Shown here in pieces: positions 23,732 through 36,682 of a stretch of DNA of 64,000 nt. The DNA is from Malaya genurostris (lineage: Eukaryota; Arthropoda; Insecta; Diptera; Culicidae), in assembly GCF_030247185.1 (NCBI RefSeq), contig NC_080570.1, positions 125,852,650 through 125,916,649 on the forward strand. Reading direction: 5' to 3'. How positions within the stretch are numbered: position 1 is the first letter of the stretch; each line of letters opens with the position of its first letter. The position numbers were made by a program, and so were the translations under genes. The notes under the pieces are model-generated. The model ran no database searches, was not told the origin of the DNA, and was given only the letters and a program-made list of their open reading frames with translations.

Positions 23732-24735
23732 CTCCGCGTAGGACTGAAACGTTAGCTATAATTTCACTTCTATTTATAGATTCGCGTACTTCCAACAGCT
23801 TCGCATTTGCATCGATTGACCAGAGCGATGCTTTCCATTTGATGCTTCGCTTACTCCTTCAAAACCGTCGTCTTTGGTAGGAAAAACCGGTATTCCGGAG
23901 ATTTTTAGCAGACAAAATAGGACACTTCTCGCTGCTAATCAAAATTTCAATTATTTATAATTGAAAATACGTGACTTGGTACATTCAAATTGAAACTTGG
24001 AAATATTCCCAATCAACTGATGAAATAATATTAATAATTGATACGAAATAGATTGAGCTGTAAATGTTTAAAACCTGACCACATTTCTACGTGTATTTTT
24101 CCTTGAATTTCTGATTTGCACCTCTATCTAGAAAATAGAGATGTGTTCCACATCGAAAGGTCGTATTTTGTAATTAATTATTTCCGAAGGTAGCATAAAG
24201 TTGCAGTTAAAATAGCTCTTGTTTGAAAAGACTTTTGATTGCCATCTGAACCTCGAAGGAACGGTTTGTATTCACGAATTTCAAATACAATTAAAAATAG
24301 TCAAATTTTTAATTTGATTAATTTGGGTTCGGTTTGTGAAAGTATACTGACCTAAACCTTCAAGAAACTACTTGAAAATATAAACTTGGATTTGTTTTAC
24401 TACGCTTGTGCACTTTAGTTCCACTTATCTAATGACCTTTTCGTCATTATTCTGCCTCTTAGCAATCATCTACGGGTGTTGAATACTAATCAATTGTTCG
24501 GAGATTGAATAAGCTAGTACTAATAAATGAGCTCGACAGTTGCATCCGGTGTACAAATACTCACATTCCAACGCCTGTTGATATACTTTGCCAATGTATG
24601 TTTGCCCGACGAAGGAACTTACCACAGCATAGGTACCTTGTTTAATTTAAAAGAATGCACAGTCAATCGTTCCAATGTTATTCCAAATCGTACTCACTTG
24701 TCTCTACCTTCTGTTTTCTATCCATTATTTTTCAG

Positions 24736-26274
24736 AAGAAAACTTCGACTATGACCTGGTGGTCATCGGAGGTGGCTCTGGGGGTTTGGCCTGTGCCAAG
24801 GAAGCCGTACAGTTTGGCGCAAAGGTAGCGGTGCTGGATTTTGTGAAACCATCGCCACGCGGTACGAAGTGGGGTCTTGGCGGAACGTGCGTGAATGTCG
24901 GTTGCATTCCGAAGAAGCTGATGCATCAAGCGTCTCTCCTTGGCGAGGCTATACATGTAAGTTTGCGGTGTCGTCTTCCGTGTCATCAGTCTCAAATTAA
25001 CTTGTTTACATTTACAGGATTCTCAAGCGTACGGATGGAAGTTTGCACAGCCGGAATCGGTCAAACATGATTGGGCTACGTTGACGGAGTCGGTGCAGAA
25101 TCACATAAAGTCAGTGAACTGGGTTACGCGAGTGGATTTGCGTGATAAAAAAGTCGAGTACATCAATGGTTTCGGTTACTTCAAGGATGCACACAACATT
25201 GTGGCTGTGTTGAAGAATCAAACTGAACGAACACTGAGCGCAAAATACGTAGTCATTGCCACTGGAGGACGTCCACGATATCCCAACATCGAAGGTGCAG
25301 TGGAACACGGAATCACCAGTGACGATATTTTCAGTTTGCCAAATGAACCGGGAAAGACGCTGATTGTCGGTGCCGGATACATTGGATTAGAGTGCGCAGG
25401 TTTTCTGCATGGATTCGGTTATGATGCCACCGTGATGGTGCGCTCGATTTTGCTGCGTGGTTTCGATCAACAGATGGCTACCATGGTCGGTGATGCCATG
25501 GTAGAGAAAGGGATCAAGTTTTTGCATAAAACCCAACCGCAGTCCGTAGAGAAACAAGCAGACGGCCGTTTGTTGGTGAAGTACGTTTCCGACGATGGCC
25601 AGGAGGGTTCCGATGTCTACGATACCGTTTTGTTTGCGATTGGCCGAACCGCTTGCACTCTGGATCTGAAACTGGATCAAGCTGGGGTGGTAACCGCCGA
25701 AGGAGGGAAGTCCGATAAGTTGGATGTAGACACTTTAGAGCAAACCAATGTGAAAAACATCTTCGCCGTTGGTGATGTTCTTTACAAAAGGCCAGAATTG
25801 ACACCGGTGGCCATCCATGCCGGACGACTGCTCGCACGTCGGTTGTTCAATAACCAAACCGACGTTATGGATTACGCCGACGTAGCCACAACGGTATTTT
25901 CCCCTCTGGAATACGGCTGCGTTGGAATGAGTGAGGAAGCAGCCGAAGAAAAGTTCGGCAAGGATAAAGTGGAAGTTTATCACGCGTACTACAAACCGAC
26001 CGAATTTTTCGTTCCACAACGTAGTGTCCGGTACTGTTACTTGAAGGCTATAGCGCTTCTCGAAGGGGACCAAAAGGTACTAGGTTTACATTTTCTTGGA
26101 CCGGTTGCCGGCGAAGTGATTCAAGGTTTCGCTGCGGCCGTTAAGTCTGGACTCACGATGAAAATCCTCAAGAACACTGTCGGCATTCATCCAACGGTGG
26201 CGGAAGAATTCACCCGATTGTTGATTACCAAGAGCTCCGGACTGGATCCTACACCGGCTACGTGCTGTAGCTAA
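24736..26274 (+). CDS. Trxr-1: thioredoxin reductase, shared body exons 2-3 (copy 1)
   Basis: NADPH:thioredoxin oxidoreductase (FAD, pyridine nucleotide-disulfide family). In Diptera it also replaces glutathione reductase by keeping thioredoxin, and through it glutathione, reduced. Exons are 24736-24956 and 25018-26274, split by a 61-base intron (GTAAGT...ACAG). VVIGGGSGG binds FAD. GGTCVNVGCIPKK holds the redox Cys pair 57/62 (cytosolic numbering), VGAGYIGLECAG is the NADPH fold, and IHPTVAEEF gives His470/Glu475. The C-terminus is TCCS, the dipteran Cys-Cys form without selenocysteine. An AATAAA signal follows near 26393. First exons are at 10433 and 18387; no start codon belongs to this block itself. 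The intron upstream holds repeats and a mariner relic. Confidence 0.96.
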
Positions 26275-26399
26275 GCTCCCTCAATACCCACATTCGACTG
26301 ATTGGATGTTCGTTAAACTGTATTATGCTGGAAGCCGAATGTATCTCAATGTAATTGAGTTAGTTTTTCTTCATACTGTTTAAATTCATAGAATAAAAC

Positions 26400-27450
26400 A
26401 ACAACAAAAAATCAAGCTGATAGACACCATCGAATTTTTGAACGCTTATATTTAAGTTGATCTTAACATCACCGATTGGCACACAGAAGGAATGCTCATA
26501 GATAAGAACAATGAGTCGAGATTCAACGATCTTTCGAACGTAACTAAATCTAATTATCTTGAGTACATTGTCCAAAAGGCACATCTATCTGCATTGCGTG
26601 ACATTGATAATAAAACACTCATTGTGAACACGTAGTTTGTTTCTTTCTCTTGACATCATATTTAAAAGCCGAACTTTTCCGTTGTCATCTATTGAATAAG
26701 TATAAACGATAACGAAAAGTAAAATGGCACGCACAAAAAGACCTTATTAAGCTGTGAATTGAAATCAATACTAAATTTTCTCGGAGATGGCTGGACCGAT
26801 ATCAAAAAACTTGAAAGCTACTCTTGCGTTGAGATTCAAGTTCGAAGATTGATTATCATTTCCGGTTCCGGAGATATAGTGACGCAACTGACAAACCGCT
26901 CTTTTTTTAGCTTCACTCATTTTTTTTCGGAGATTACTGACCGATTTAAACAATTCTAAACTCACTAATTGTACCTCGAACTGTTTTTGGGATGTAAATG
27001 AGAGAACTAATAGGCACTTGGTCCTCCGGCCGATTTTTCAAGTGATTGCATAACCTTTTTATATGAGAAAGGTAAAAATATTTCATTCTGATTATTAATT
27101 ATAGATACAATGACTTCGTTTTAATCCAAGCTGGTTTATTTACGTCTCATGCACTATTTCGATTGAACAAATTAAACGAGCGAAATCCTTCGCTCGTGTT
27201 ACTTATTTATACCATAAAGGGTTATACTTTTGAACATGCAACATAAAATATGCCTTGTGATTGGAATTTGAATATTCCTTTATCATAATAATTACGGTTG
27301 CAAAAATGTGACGCATCCGAAAATCTGCAGCGCATCAGCATGTGTCGGTTTTCGTTTTCTTCACCACGCGTATGAAATCGAACGCAGCATGCTGTGTGGT
27401 CGGTTCGTAGAGGCGATGTTGTGTTTTCTTCTTCCGTACCGACGCATAAA
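26400..27450. other. Trxr-1 3' flank
   Basis: After the AATAAA near 26393 I see no gene. TGCATAACCTTTTTATATGAGAAAGGT at about 27048 is the end signature of a dispersed repeat. Confidence 0.35.
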
Positions 27451-27735
27451 CGTAAGAGCAAATTCAGCAGCTGCGAGATTCATATGGGTGGACTATAATA
27501 TAACTGAAACTGAAACAAACGTATCCCCAGCAAGCCGTTCTAGTTTTATTTATTCGACCAGTTCTTCTGTCAAATTTAAAACTGGTCAACGATGCCGTTC
27601 TATTTTTTGTATATTTGAAACACGAGTAAAACACTGCTGGGGCTGCCAGTTTTTCTTGTTATAAAATCCAGATTTAAATTTTGTAACTGACATATATTAT
27701 GAATCTAGAACTAAAACACTCCTGAATATGCCCTA
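27451..27735 (+). repeat. MITE-like repeat family A, copy 2
   Basis: A fuller copy with the GCAAATTCAGCAGCTGCGAG end and the AATATGCCCTAA end. It is repeated at 33785-34069 because of the tandem duplication. Confidence 0.7.
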
Positions 27736-27739
27736 ATGG

Positions 27740-28159
27740 TGCACTTTACATGAAGGTTTTAAAATTTTGACAGTCATAAGCCTGTAATTTCGGAAGTCGA
27801 ATTCGGATCGGGATGAAATTCAGGAATTCTGTATGGGGAATCATAAGATCTTTCATTTGAATTTATTTTACGAAAAAAAAATCAAGCCATCGCTGAGAAA
27901 AGTGAGTTCGATTTTCTAGTTTGTAAACAACATTCCCGGATCTTCCGAAACCAGAAGCCAGGAACTGGTATAGCCGAACTCGTTTTGTTTGGCCGTCAAC
28001 TGGAAAGGCACATCGATCGGAATTTATTTGAGCCCAGTTTTGAAATATATTTTTGTGTTTTGCATCAGCGCGCTCTGTATAACTGTTTTAAATTTTCAAC
28101 ACTCTTCATTCTGTAGTTCCGGAACCGGAAGTCGGCTGCTGATAAAATTCGGGTGTTTT
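27740..28159. repeat. CCGGAACCGG dispersed repeat, cut by the duplication breakpoint
   Basis: Modules TAATTTCGGAAGTCG, AAATTCAGGAATTCTG and TAGTTCCGGAACCGGAAGTCG end abruptly at 28159. In unit 2 the same repeat runs on past 34493 to about 34640, so the right breakpoint of the duplicated unit lies inside it. Confidence 0.65.
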
Positions 28160-31100
28160 CTAGGCAACCAAAATTTCTAATGATCTACAATCAAAAATCA
28201 ATCGTCACACTTTTGAATCCGCAATTGCACGAGAGTCTGCTTAGATTGATCTTGATTAGGACCCAGCACCGAACGTTGTTTGTCTTGATTTGTATTTGTT
28301 TTATAGCCGACGAAATTACGCCAATATCCCAAATGTATGCAGTTATATTTTTGTACATACTTGCGATACGGATTTCGATATTCAAGCTCTTCTTCGCCAA
28401 GCTTGTGTTCAAGTTTTGTAGTTTCTCTACCATTCTGCGATATCGGTTGAAGCGATAAACTTTTTCTCATTATCAATCGAGTTTATCTTACATAAATCCT
28501 AAGCACTCAAAATTTACCCTGAGGTAGCTGTCAATTTCTCAGGCGAAAACGACATAACATGGAATTTTATCCAAGCACAAAATCAGAACATGCCAATTAA
28601 AGCTTCTGATCGTTTTATGGCACTTTTTGTCTTGCTGTCTAGCAACAACCTACCTCTAGCACCCAAGTAGCAATCCGCAACTAGTTCTGATACGACAAAG
28701 TCCAAACTATGTTGCAACAAGAGCACGAATATGTTTTACTGGTTAAAACATGGTGACAGCAATGTTTCATCATAACATAACTAGTTACGAAATAGTTATT
28801 TAGGTTTCCAATAATAACATCTTTGTGTCATATTGAATTAAATATAATTTATAAGCTATCGTTACTTAATCCAAACATATCTTTAATCACAACAATGCTT
28901 CTAGATACTAGTTGAAAATAAGTTTATTTGACTTCAATAGTAGCAACCCGTAACTAGTTTTGATATCACTTAACCCAACTGTGTTGCAACAAGAGCACGA
29001 ACATGTTTTTATGTTATACTGATTAAAACAAGGTGACTGCAGTGTTTCTTTAAAACGTAAACATTGAACTAACTATCATTTGTAAGTTATCGTTACTTGA
29101 TTCTAACATATCTTTAATCACAGCTATGCTTTTAGGTACTAGTTGAAAAAAGGTTTATTTTCCGTTGCGAAACCATTATAAATACATAAGCGTATATGTA
29201 AATCGTTACTGTGAATTGATGTAGTAATAACTTAGATACTATAAGATTATAACATATAATTTCTTCATTGATTCAGATAGTTATCGGTAGGTTTTCCCAA
29301 CGTTATGATAACGAAAATGCAAACAAAACAACCTTTGTTGGCTTGAATATGGTGAACACAATATGGAGTCTCAAGAAGTGTATGAAACATAAATAAAACC
29401 AGGATATTACTTGTTTTAAAACTACTTTTTGCCGAAAATAGTGAAAGGCAGTCGAGCTTGTTGCAGTTTGTTCTATGCACTGTCATAAACACGAAGAAAA
29501 TAATATAGGGATTGAACATCGATTGTGATAATATCATAGTTCTCATGATATATGAATTTAAAATGATGAGAAATCACTCTACTTGGAATAATTTTGAGCA
29601 TTATGAACATAGTGTTATTTTGCTGTTTATTTTTTATATCTTTATAAACAGATTTTGATTGAAGGCGCATAAAAAACAGTTAAGTAAAATTTAATTCCGC
29701 TCGACAGTTTCAAAATCGTTGTGAAATTTGTACCTTGTATCAAGTTTGTGATTTAAAGTACTCTTCTGCTTTTTTATTGATGATAGAAAAGTGTTCTGTA
29801 TTCATTCAATGTTTATAATTTCGATTGTGACTAATTTTCAACTAGTTTACTTGAAAACAAGTTATTTTCAAGTTATGAAAAGATAAGTTCTTTCAGTATG
29901 GCATTACAATGTAACGACAACTTATTTTTAACCGACATAGAAACTAGTAGAAACTGCGCTTTTTGAGTCATGCAAGTGGTTAGATGTTAGTAACAATCAC
30001 TCAAATATCTGGTTGCAAACTAGTCACAAACAAGCTAGCGTAACAAAAATTGTTACTTGGGCATGCTCCGCGTAGGACTGAAACGTTAGCTATAATTTCA
30101 CTTCTATTTATAGATTCGCGTACTTCCAACAGCTTCGCATTTGCATCGATTGACCAGAGCGATGCTTTCCATTTGATGCTTCGCTTACTCCTTCAAAACC
30201 GTCGTCTTTGGTAGGAAAAACCGGTATTCCGGAGATTTTTAGCAGACAAAATAGGACACTTCTCGCTGCTAATCAAAATTTCAATTATTTATAATTGAAA
30301 ATACGTGACTTGGTACATTCAAATTGAAACTTGGAAATATTCCCAATCAACTGATGAAATAATATTAATAATTGATACGAAATAGATTGAGCTGTAAATG
30401 TTTAAAACCTGACCACATTTCTACGTGTATTTTTCCTTGAATTTCTGATTTGCACCTCTATCTAGAAAATAGAGATGTGTTCCACATCGAAAGGTCGTAT
30501 TTTGTAATTAATTATTTCCGAAGGTAGCATAAAGTTGCAGTTAAAATAGCTCTTGTTTGAAAAGACTTTTGATTGCCATCTGAACCTCGAAGGAACGGTT
30601 TGTATTCACGAATTTCAAATACAATTAAAAATAGTCAAATTTTTAATTTGATTAATTTGGGTTCGGTTTGTGAAAGTATACTGACCTAAACCTTCAAGAA
30701 ACTACTTGAAAATATAAACTTGGATTTGTTTTACTACGCTTGTGCACTTTAGTTCCACTTATCTAATGACCTTTTCGTCATTATTCTGCCTCTTAGCAAT
30801 CATCTACGGGTGTTGAATACTAATCAATTGTTCGGAGATTGAATAAGCTAGTACTAATAAATGAGCTCGACAGTTGCATCCGGTGTACAAATACTCACAT
30901 TCCAACGCCTGTTGATATACTTTGCCAATGTATGTTTGCCCGACGAAGGAACTTACCACAGCATAGGTACCTTGTTTAATTTAAAAGAATGCACAGTCAA
31001 TCGTTCCAATGTTATTCCAAATCGTACTCACTTGTCTCTACCTTCTGTTTTCTATCCATTATTTTTCAGAAGAAAACTTCGACTATGACCTGGTGGTCAT

Positions 31101-34100
31101 CGGAGGTGGCTCTGGGGGTTTGGCCTGTGCCAAGGAAGCCGTACAGTTTGGCGCAAAGGTAGCGGTGCTGGATTTTGTGAAACCATCGCCACGCGGTACG
31201 AAGTGGGGTCTTGGCGGAACGTGCGTGAATGTCGGTTGCATTCCGAAGAAGCTGATGCATCAAGCGTCTCTCCTTGGCGAGGCTATACATGTAAGTTTGC
31301 GGTGTCGTCTTCCGTGTCATCAGTCTCAAATTAACTTGTTTACATTTACAGGATTCTCAAGCGTACGGATGGAAGTTTGCACAGCCGGAATCGGTCAAAC
31401 ATGATTGGGCTACGTTGACGGAGTCGGTGCAGAATCACATAAAGTCAGTGAACTGGGTTACGCGAGTGGATTTGCGTGATAAAAAAGTCGAGTACATCAA
31501 TGGTTTCGGTTACTTCAAGGATGCACACAACATTGTGGCTGTGTTGAAGAATCAAACTGAACGAACACTGAGCGCAAAATACGTAGTCATTGCCACTGGA
31601 GGACGTCCACGATATCCCAACATCGAAGGTGCAGTGGAACACGGAATCACCAGTGACGATATTTTCAGTTTGCCAAATGAACCGGGAAAGACGCTGATTG
31701 TCGGTGCCGGATACATTGGATTAGAGTGCGCAGGTTTTCTGCATGGATTCGGTTATGATGCCACCGTGATGGTGCGCTCGATTTTGCTGCGTGGTTTCGA
31801 TCAACAGATGGCTACCATGGTCGGTGATGCCATGGTAGAGAAAGGGATCAAGTTTTTGCATAAAACCCAACCGCAGTCCGTAGAGAAACAAGCAGACGGC
31901 CGTTTGTTGGTGAAGTACGTTTCCGACGATGGCCAGGAGGGTTCCGATGTCTACGATACCGTTTTGTTTGCGATTGGCCGAACCGCTTGCACTCTGGATC
32001 TGAAACTGGATCAAGCTGGGGTGGTAACCGCCGAAGGAGGGAAGTCCGATAAGTTGGATGTAGACACTTTAGAGCAAACCAATGTGAAAAACATCTTCGC
32101 CGTTGGTGATGTTCTTTACAAAAGGCCAGAATTGACACCGGTGGCCATCCATGCCGGACGACTGCTCGCACGTCGGTTGTTCAATAACCAAACCGACGTT
32201 ATGGATTACGCCGACGTAGCCACAACGGTATTTTCCCCTCTGGAATACGGCTGCGTTGGAATGAGTGAGGAAGCAGCCGAAGAAAAGTTCGGCAAGGATA
32301 AAGTGGAAGTTTATCACGCGTACTACAAACCGACCGAATTTTTCGTTCCACAACGTAGTGTCCGGTACTGTTACTTGAAGGCTGTAGCGCTTCTCGAAGG
32401 GGACCAAAAGGTACTAGGTTTACATTTTCTTGGACCGGTTGCCGGCGAAGTGATTCAAGGTTTCGCTGCGGCCGTTAAGTCTGGACTCACGATGAAAATC
32501 CTCAAGAACACTGTCGGCATTCATCCAACGGTGGCGGAAGAATTCACCCGATTGTTGATTACCAAGAGCTCCGGACTGGATCCTACACCGGCTACGTGCT
32601 GTAGCTAAGCTCCCTCAATACCCACATTCGACTGATTGGATGTTCGTTAAACTGTATTATGCTGGAAGCCGAATGTATCTCAATGTAATTGAGTTAGTTT
32701 TTCTTCATACTGTTTAAATTCATAGAATAAAACAACAACAAAAAATCAAGCTGATAGACACCATCGAATTTTTGAACGCTTATATTTAAGTTGATCTTAA
32801 CATCACCGATTGGCACACAGAAGGAATGCTCATAGATAAGAACAATGAGTCGAGATTCAACGATCTTTCGAACGTAACTAAATCTAATTATCTTGAGTAC
32901 ATTGTCCAAAAGGCACATCTATCTGCATTGCGTGACATTGATAATAAAACACTCATTGTGAACACGTAGTTTGTTTCTTTCTCTTGACATCATATTTAAA
33001 AGCCGAACTTTTCCGTTGTCATCTATTGAATAAGTATAAACGATAACGAAAAGTAAAATGGCACGCACAAAAAGACCTTATTAAGCTGTGAATTGAAATC
33101 AATACTAAATTTTCTCGGAGATGGCTGGACCGATATCAAAAAACTTGAAAGCTACTCTTGCGTTGAGATTCAAGTTCGAAGATTGATTATCATTTCCGGT
33201 TCCGGAGATATAGTGACGCAACTGACAAACCGCTCTTTTTTTAGCTTCACTCATTTTTTTTCGGAGATTACTGACCGATTTAAACAATTCTAAACTCACT
33301 AATTGTACCTCGAACTGTTTTTGGGATGTAAATGAGAGAACTAATAGGCACTTGGTCCTCCGGCCGATTTTTCAAGTGATTGCATAACCTTTTTATATGA
33401 GAAAGGTAAAAATATTTCATTCTGATTATTAATTATAGATACAATGACTTCGTTTTAATCCAAGCTGGTTTATTTACGTCTCATGCACTATTTCGATTGA
33501 ACAAATTAAACGAGCGAAATCCTTCGCTCGTGTTACTTATTTATACCATAAAGGGTTATACTTTTGAACATGCAACATAAAATATGCCTTGTGATTGGAA
33601 TTTGAATATTCCTTTATCATAATAATTACGGTTGCAAAAATGTGACGCATCCGAAAATCTGCAGCGCATCAGCATGTGTCGGTTTTCGTTTTCTTCACCA
33701 CGCGTATGAAATCGAACGCAGCATGCTGTGTGGTCGGTTCGTAGAGGCGATGTTGTGTTTTCTTCTTCCGTACCGACGCATAAACGTAAGAGCAAATTCA
33801 GCAGCTGCGAGATTCATATGGGTGGACTATAATATAACTGAAACTGAAACAAACGTATCCCCAGCAAGCCGTTCTAGTTTTATTTATTCGACCAGTTCTT
33901 CTGTCAAATTTAAAACTGGTCAACGATGCCGTTCTATTTTTTGTATATTTGAAACACGAGTAAAACACTGCTGGGGCTGCCAGTTTTTCTTGTTATAAAA
34001 TCCAGATTTAAATTTTGTAACTGACATATATTATGAATCTAGAACTAAAACACTCCTGAATATGCCCTAATGGTGCACTTTACATGAAGGTTTTAAAATT

Positions 34101-34493
34101 TTGACAGTCATAAGCCTGTAATTTCGGAAGTCGAATTCGGATCGGGATGAAATTCAGGAATTCTGTATGGGGAATCATAAGATCTTTCATTTGAATTTAT
34201 TTTACGAAAAAAAAATCAAGCCATCGCTGAGAAAAGTGAGTTCGATTTTCTAGTTTGTAAACAACATTCCCGGATCTTCCGAAACCAGAAGCCAGGAACT
34301 GGTATAGCCGAACTCGTTTTGTTTGGCCGTCAACTGGAAAGGCACATCGATCGGAATTTATTTGAGCCCAGTTTTGAAATATATTTTTGTGTTTTGCATC
34401 AGCGCGCTCTGTATAACTGTTTTAAATTTTCAACACTCTTCATTCTGTAGTTCCGGAACCGGAAGTCGGCTGCTGATAAAATTCGGGTGTTTT
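28160..34493. repeat. tandem duplication of the Trxr-1 body, unit 2 (6,334 bp)
   Basis: Second unit, directly abutting the first. The only difference I noticed is A at 26050 versus G at 32384 (ATA to GTA). All open frames of unit 1 recur at +6,334 with the same lengths. The junction GGGTGTTTT/CTAGGCAACC shows no shared bases with either outer breakpoint. Confidence 0.95.
31070..32608 (+). CDS. Trxr-1: thioredoxin reductase, shared body exons 2-3 (copy 2)
   Basis: A duplicate of 24736-26274 with exons 31070-31290 and 31352-32608, all splice sites and catalytic motifs (CVNVGC, HPTVAEEF, TCCS) preserved. One coding change, Ile424 to Val in the dimer-interface domain (cytosolic numbering), was noticed; it is conservative. 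The unit contains no first exon. Expression would need splicing from 10433 or 18387 past copy 1, or an unrecognised promoter. AATAAA is near 32727. It may be a real recent duplication or two haplotypes placed in series by the assembler. Confidence 0.85.
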
Positions 34494-34640
34494 GTATGAA
34501 ACCATGAGACCTTTCATTTGAGAAAAGTGAGGAAGTAATTTGAAATTGAAATTTTTACACTTATTACCATGTAATTCCGGAACCGGAAGTCGGATTCGAT
34601 TAAAATTCAAAAACTTTGTGTGAGACTACGTAGATTGTTA
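34074..34640. repeat. CCGGAACCGG dispersed repeat, longer copy
   Basis: Continues beyond the duplicated unit with TTTGTATGAAACCATGAGACC and TAATTCCGGAACCGGAAGTCG, showing the structure of the uninterrupted repeat. Confidence 0.65.
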
Positions 34641-34860
34641 CTTATGTGTTAAACCTTTGCAACACTAAGTGTCGCCCGGTGGATTTGACGTTTCCATAAT
34701 AAAATTTACCCTTTTTCACCATGACCATCTTCAGATCATATTGTCATTTGAGCGCTATTTGTTTTGTTTGCAGTGAGTTGAAAGTTTTACCTCAGCAAGA
34801 AAAAAAGAATTGAATCATAAACATTTTCTTGCTATGATTTATTACAATTTTCGTCGCGGA

Positions 34861-35375
34861 TTATCAAAACAATAGTGCTTCAAACAACTTAGTTTGACTT
34901 TTGGCAGTGTAGAACCATCCTATGCGACTGTGAAAAAACTGGTATAACGAATTCAATCGTGGTCGTAGTTCGCTTGCCAATGAATTCAAAGAAGGTCGTC
35001 CAAAATCAGTTGTTTTTCCAGAAAACAGCCATGCTGTGAAAAATCTGATAATGGAAGATCGCCACGTGACGTACCGTGAAATGGAGGCAGCCTTTGGCAT
35101 TAGTGTTAAAAAATCTTATTTGCATTAACATTTAGTCGTGGAAAAATTTGTTCACGTTGTATCCCACATAATTTGGCAATAGCTCAAAATAAAATACTCG
35201 TGTCGATTGGGGCAAAAAAATTCAATCGTGGTGCTTCAAATTTGGTGTCTATGATATGAGCCCGAAATCAAACAGTAGTCGACTGTATGAGTGTTCCAAG
35301 AAGAACCAAATCCAACAAAAGTTGTTCGCGCTCAAAGCACTTAAAAAAAATAGTGGCTAAGTATTTGAATAAAAA
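34861..35375 (+). mobile_element. decayed mariner transposase, N-terminal half
   Basis: Frames read SVEPSYATVKNW, YNEFNRGRSSLANEFKEGRP, VVFPENSHAVKNLIMEDRH and VTYREMEAAFGIS. After frameshifts and stops, FNRGAS and a degraded tail of the DESW-EPETK region follow. This is the paired helix-turn-helix part of a mariner transposase of the Mos1/SETMAR kind. It is non-functional. Confidence 0.82.
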
Positions 35376-35857
35376 AATTTCCAACTGTTTAAAAATTATT
35401 TTTAATTTGAATCAATGTCAAAACATATTCAATTCAAATACATCTAGTGTACTGAAACAGAAATAAGAATAAAATTCTGTATTCCTATAAGAATAAAATA
35501 TTGTTTTCAATTTAAATTGAGAAAACTATGACATTTTATTGTAAATCTAAATATAATATGCATTACCGCATCAAATTTTAGTTTATTTTGGTTAACATTT
35601 TAATTAAAACATAATTATATTTATTTCAAACAAATATTTCAAGTTCATTCAGACAAAATGATTAGTGAAAATCAAAAATAAATCATGATGCATAAAAAAT
35701 TATCATTTCAAACGATTAATATGAAAAATATACCTCTTTTATAATGCTCATGACTACGCAATATACATCTCATTTATCACTACTATAGTTTTCATACGAA
35801 CAACTTCTAACTTTTTATTGGAATTGAGAAGTGAATCAGAAGAGCTGTTTGATGATG
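35376..35857. other. very AT-rich unassigned interval
   Basis: No open frame or repeat of note. The segment is extremely AT-rich. Confidence 0.35.
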
Positions 35858-35945
35858 AGTGCGGTGTTGGGGATCGAACCCAGGTGGACTGCGTGGAAGA
35901 CATCGACTAACTCATCACGATACACCCGCTCCCCATTATTTTTTT
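35858..35945 (-). repeat. tRNA-derived SINE fragment
   Basis: On the minus strand: GGGGAGCGGGTGTATCGTGA, then AGTYGATG and CACGCAGTCCACCTGGGTTCGATCCCC. The B-box (GGTTCGATCCC) is intact. Same family as 4610-4755 and 46205-46330. Confidence 0.65.
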
Positions 35946-36254
35946 TAGTTATTTATGGTTATCTCTTCTTCTCTTTCTCTGTCTTCCACCATGCATTCCT
36001 CGATCACTATTTAGATCTACATGCCGATTCTGAACCCGTCTCTGCCTTCCACCATCTTTTGGCCACTAATTAGATCTACATGTCGATTCTAACACCGTTG
36101 TTAGCCCACGCTCGTTTATCACCTTCTCCACTAACTCTTGTATTCCATTCCCACTTTTTTCTTCTCTCTCACCTTTTAAACAAGAGTACTATTACTGCCA
36201 TGTAATGCTTGGTGTCATCAACTAGTTATAGGGTTATAGATTTAGTTTTAATTG

Positions 36255-36511
36255 TTAGGGCATATTCAGGAGTGTTCTAGTTCTAGATGCATAATTTATG
36301 TCAGTTTTAAAATTTAAATCTAGAAATTATAACAAAATAAACTGGCAGCCCTAGCAGCGTTTTATCTGTGTTTCATATATAGAAAAAATAGAACGGCAAT
36401 GTATACCAGTTTTAAATTTGACAGTAGAACTGGTCGAGATACGTTTGTTTCAGTTTCATTTACATTATAGACCACCCATATGAATCTTGCAGCTGCTGAA
36501 TTTGCTCTTAG
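36255..36511 (-). repeat. MITE-like repeat family A, copy 3
   Basis: Reverse-oriented copy running from AGGGCATATTCAGGAGTG to CAGCTGCTGAATTTGCTCTTA. Confidence 0.7.
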
Positions 36512-36682
36512 TGTTAAGTCCAAATGTATCTGTTGGATCATTGCAATATGTTGATACATATGATGATAAGGTTTTATACCTGCTGGAGAGAGGGATTACC
36601 TTATTTTATCTCCACTGTTCGTTTAGAGAAGATACTGCCAGAAAGAGCTGTCAAATCGGTAGGAAAATTTCTAATTACTTAA

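Larger units (their letters stand above)
21826..28159. repeat. tandem duplication of the Trxr-1 body, unit 1 (6,334 bp)
   Basis: Everything from CTAGGCAACC at 21826 to GGGTGTTTT at 28159 is repeated at 28160-34493 with a constant offset of 6,334 and no indel that I could see. The unit holds part of repeat R, an inserted element, exons 2-3 of Trxr-1, the 3' flank, a family A MITE and part of a CCGGAACCGG repeat. Confidence 0.95.

Noticed and set aside
24527..24754. 75-codon frame upstream of the Trxr-1 body as a possible first exon
   Set aside because: It is in a different frame from the body, lies in the intron and has no donor in phase; the 10433 and 18387 exons fit far better.
27308..27664. 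118-codon frame (also at 33642-33998)
   Set aside because: It runs into a family A MITE and shows no domain or splice evidence.
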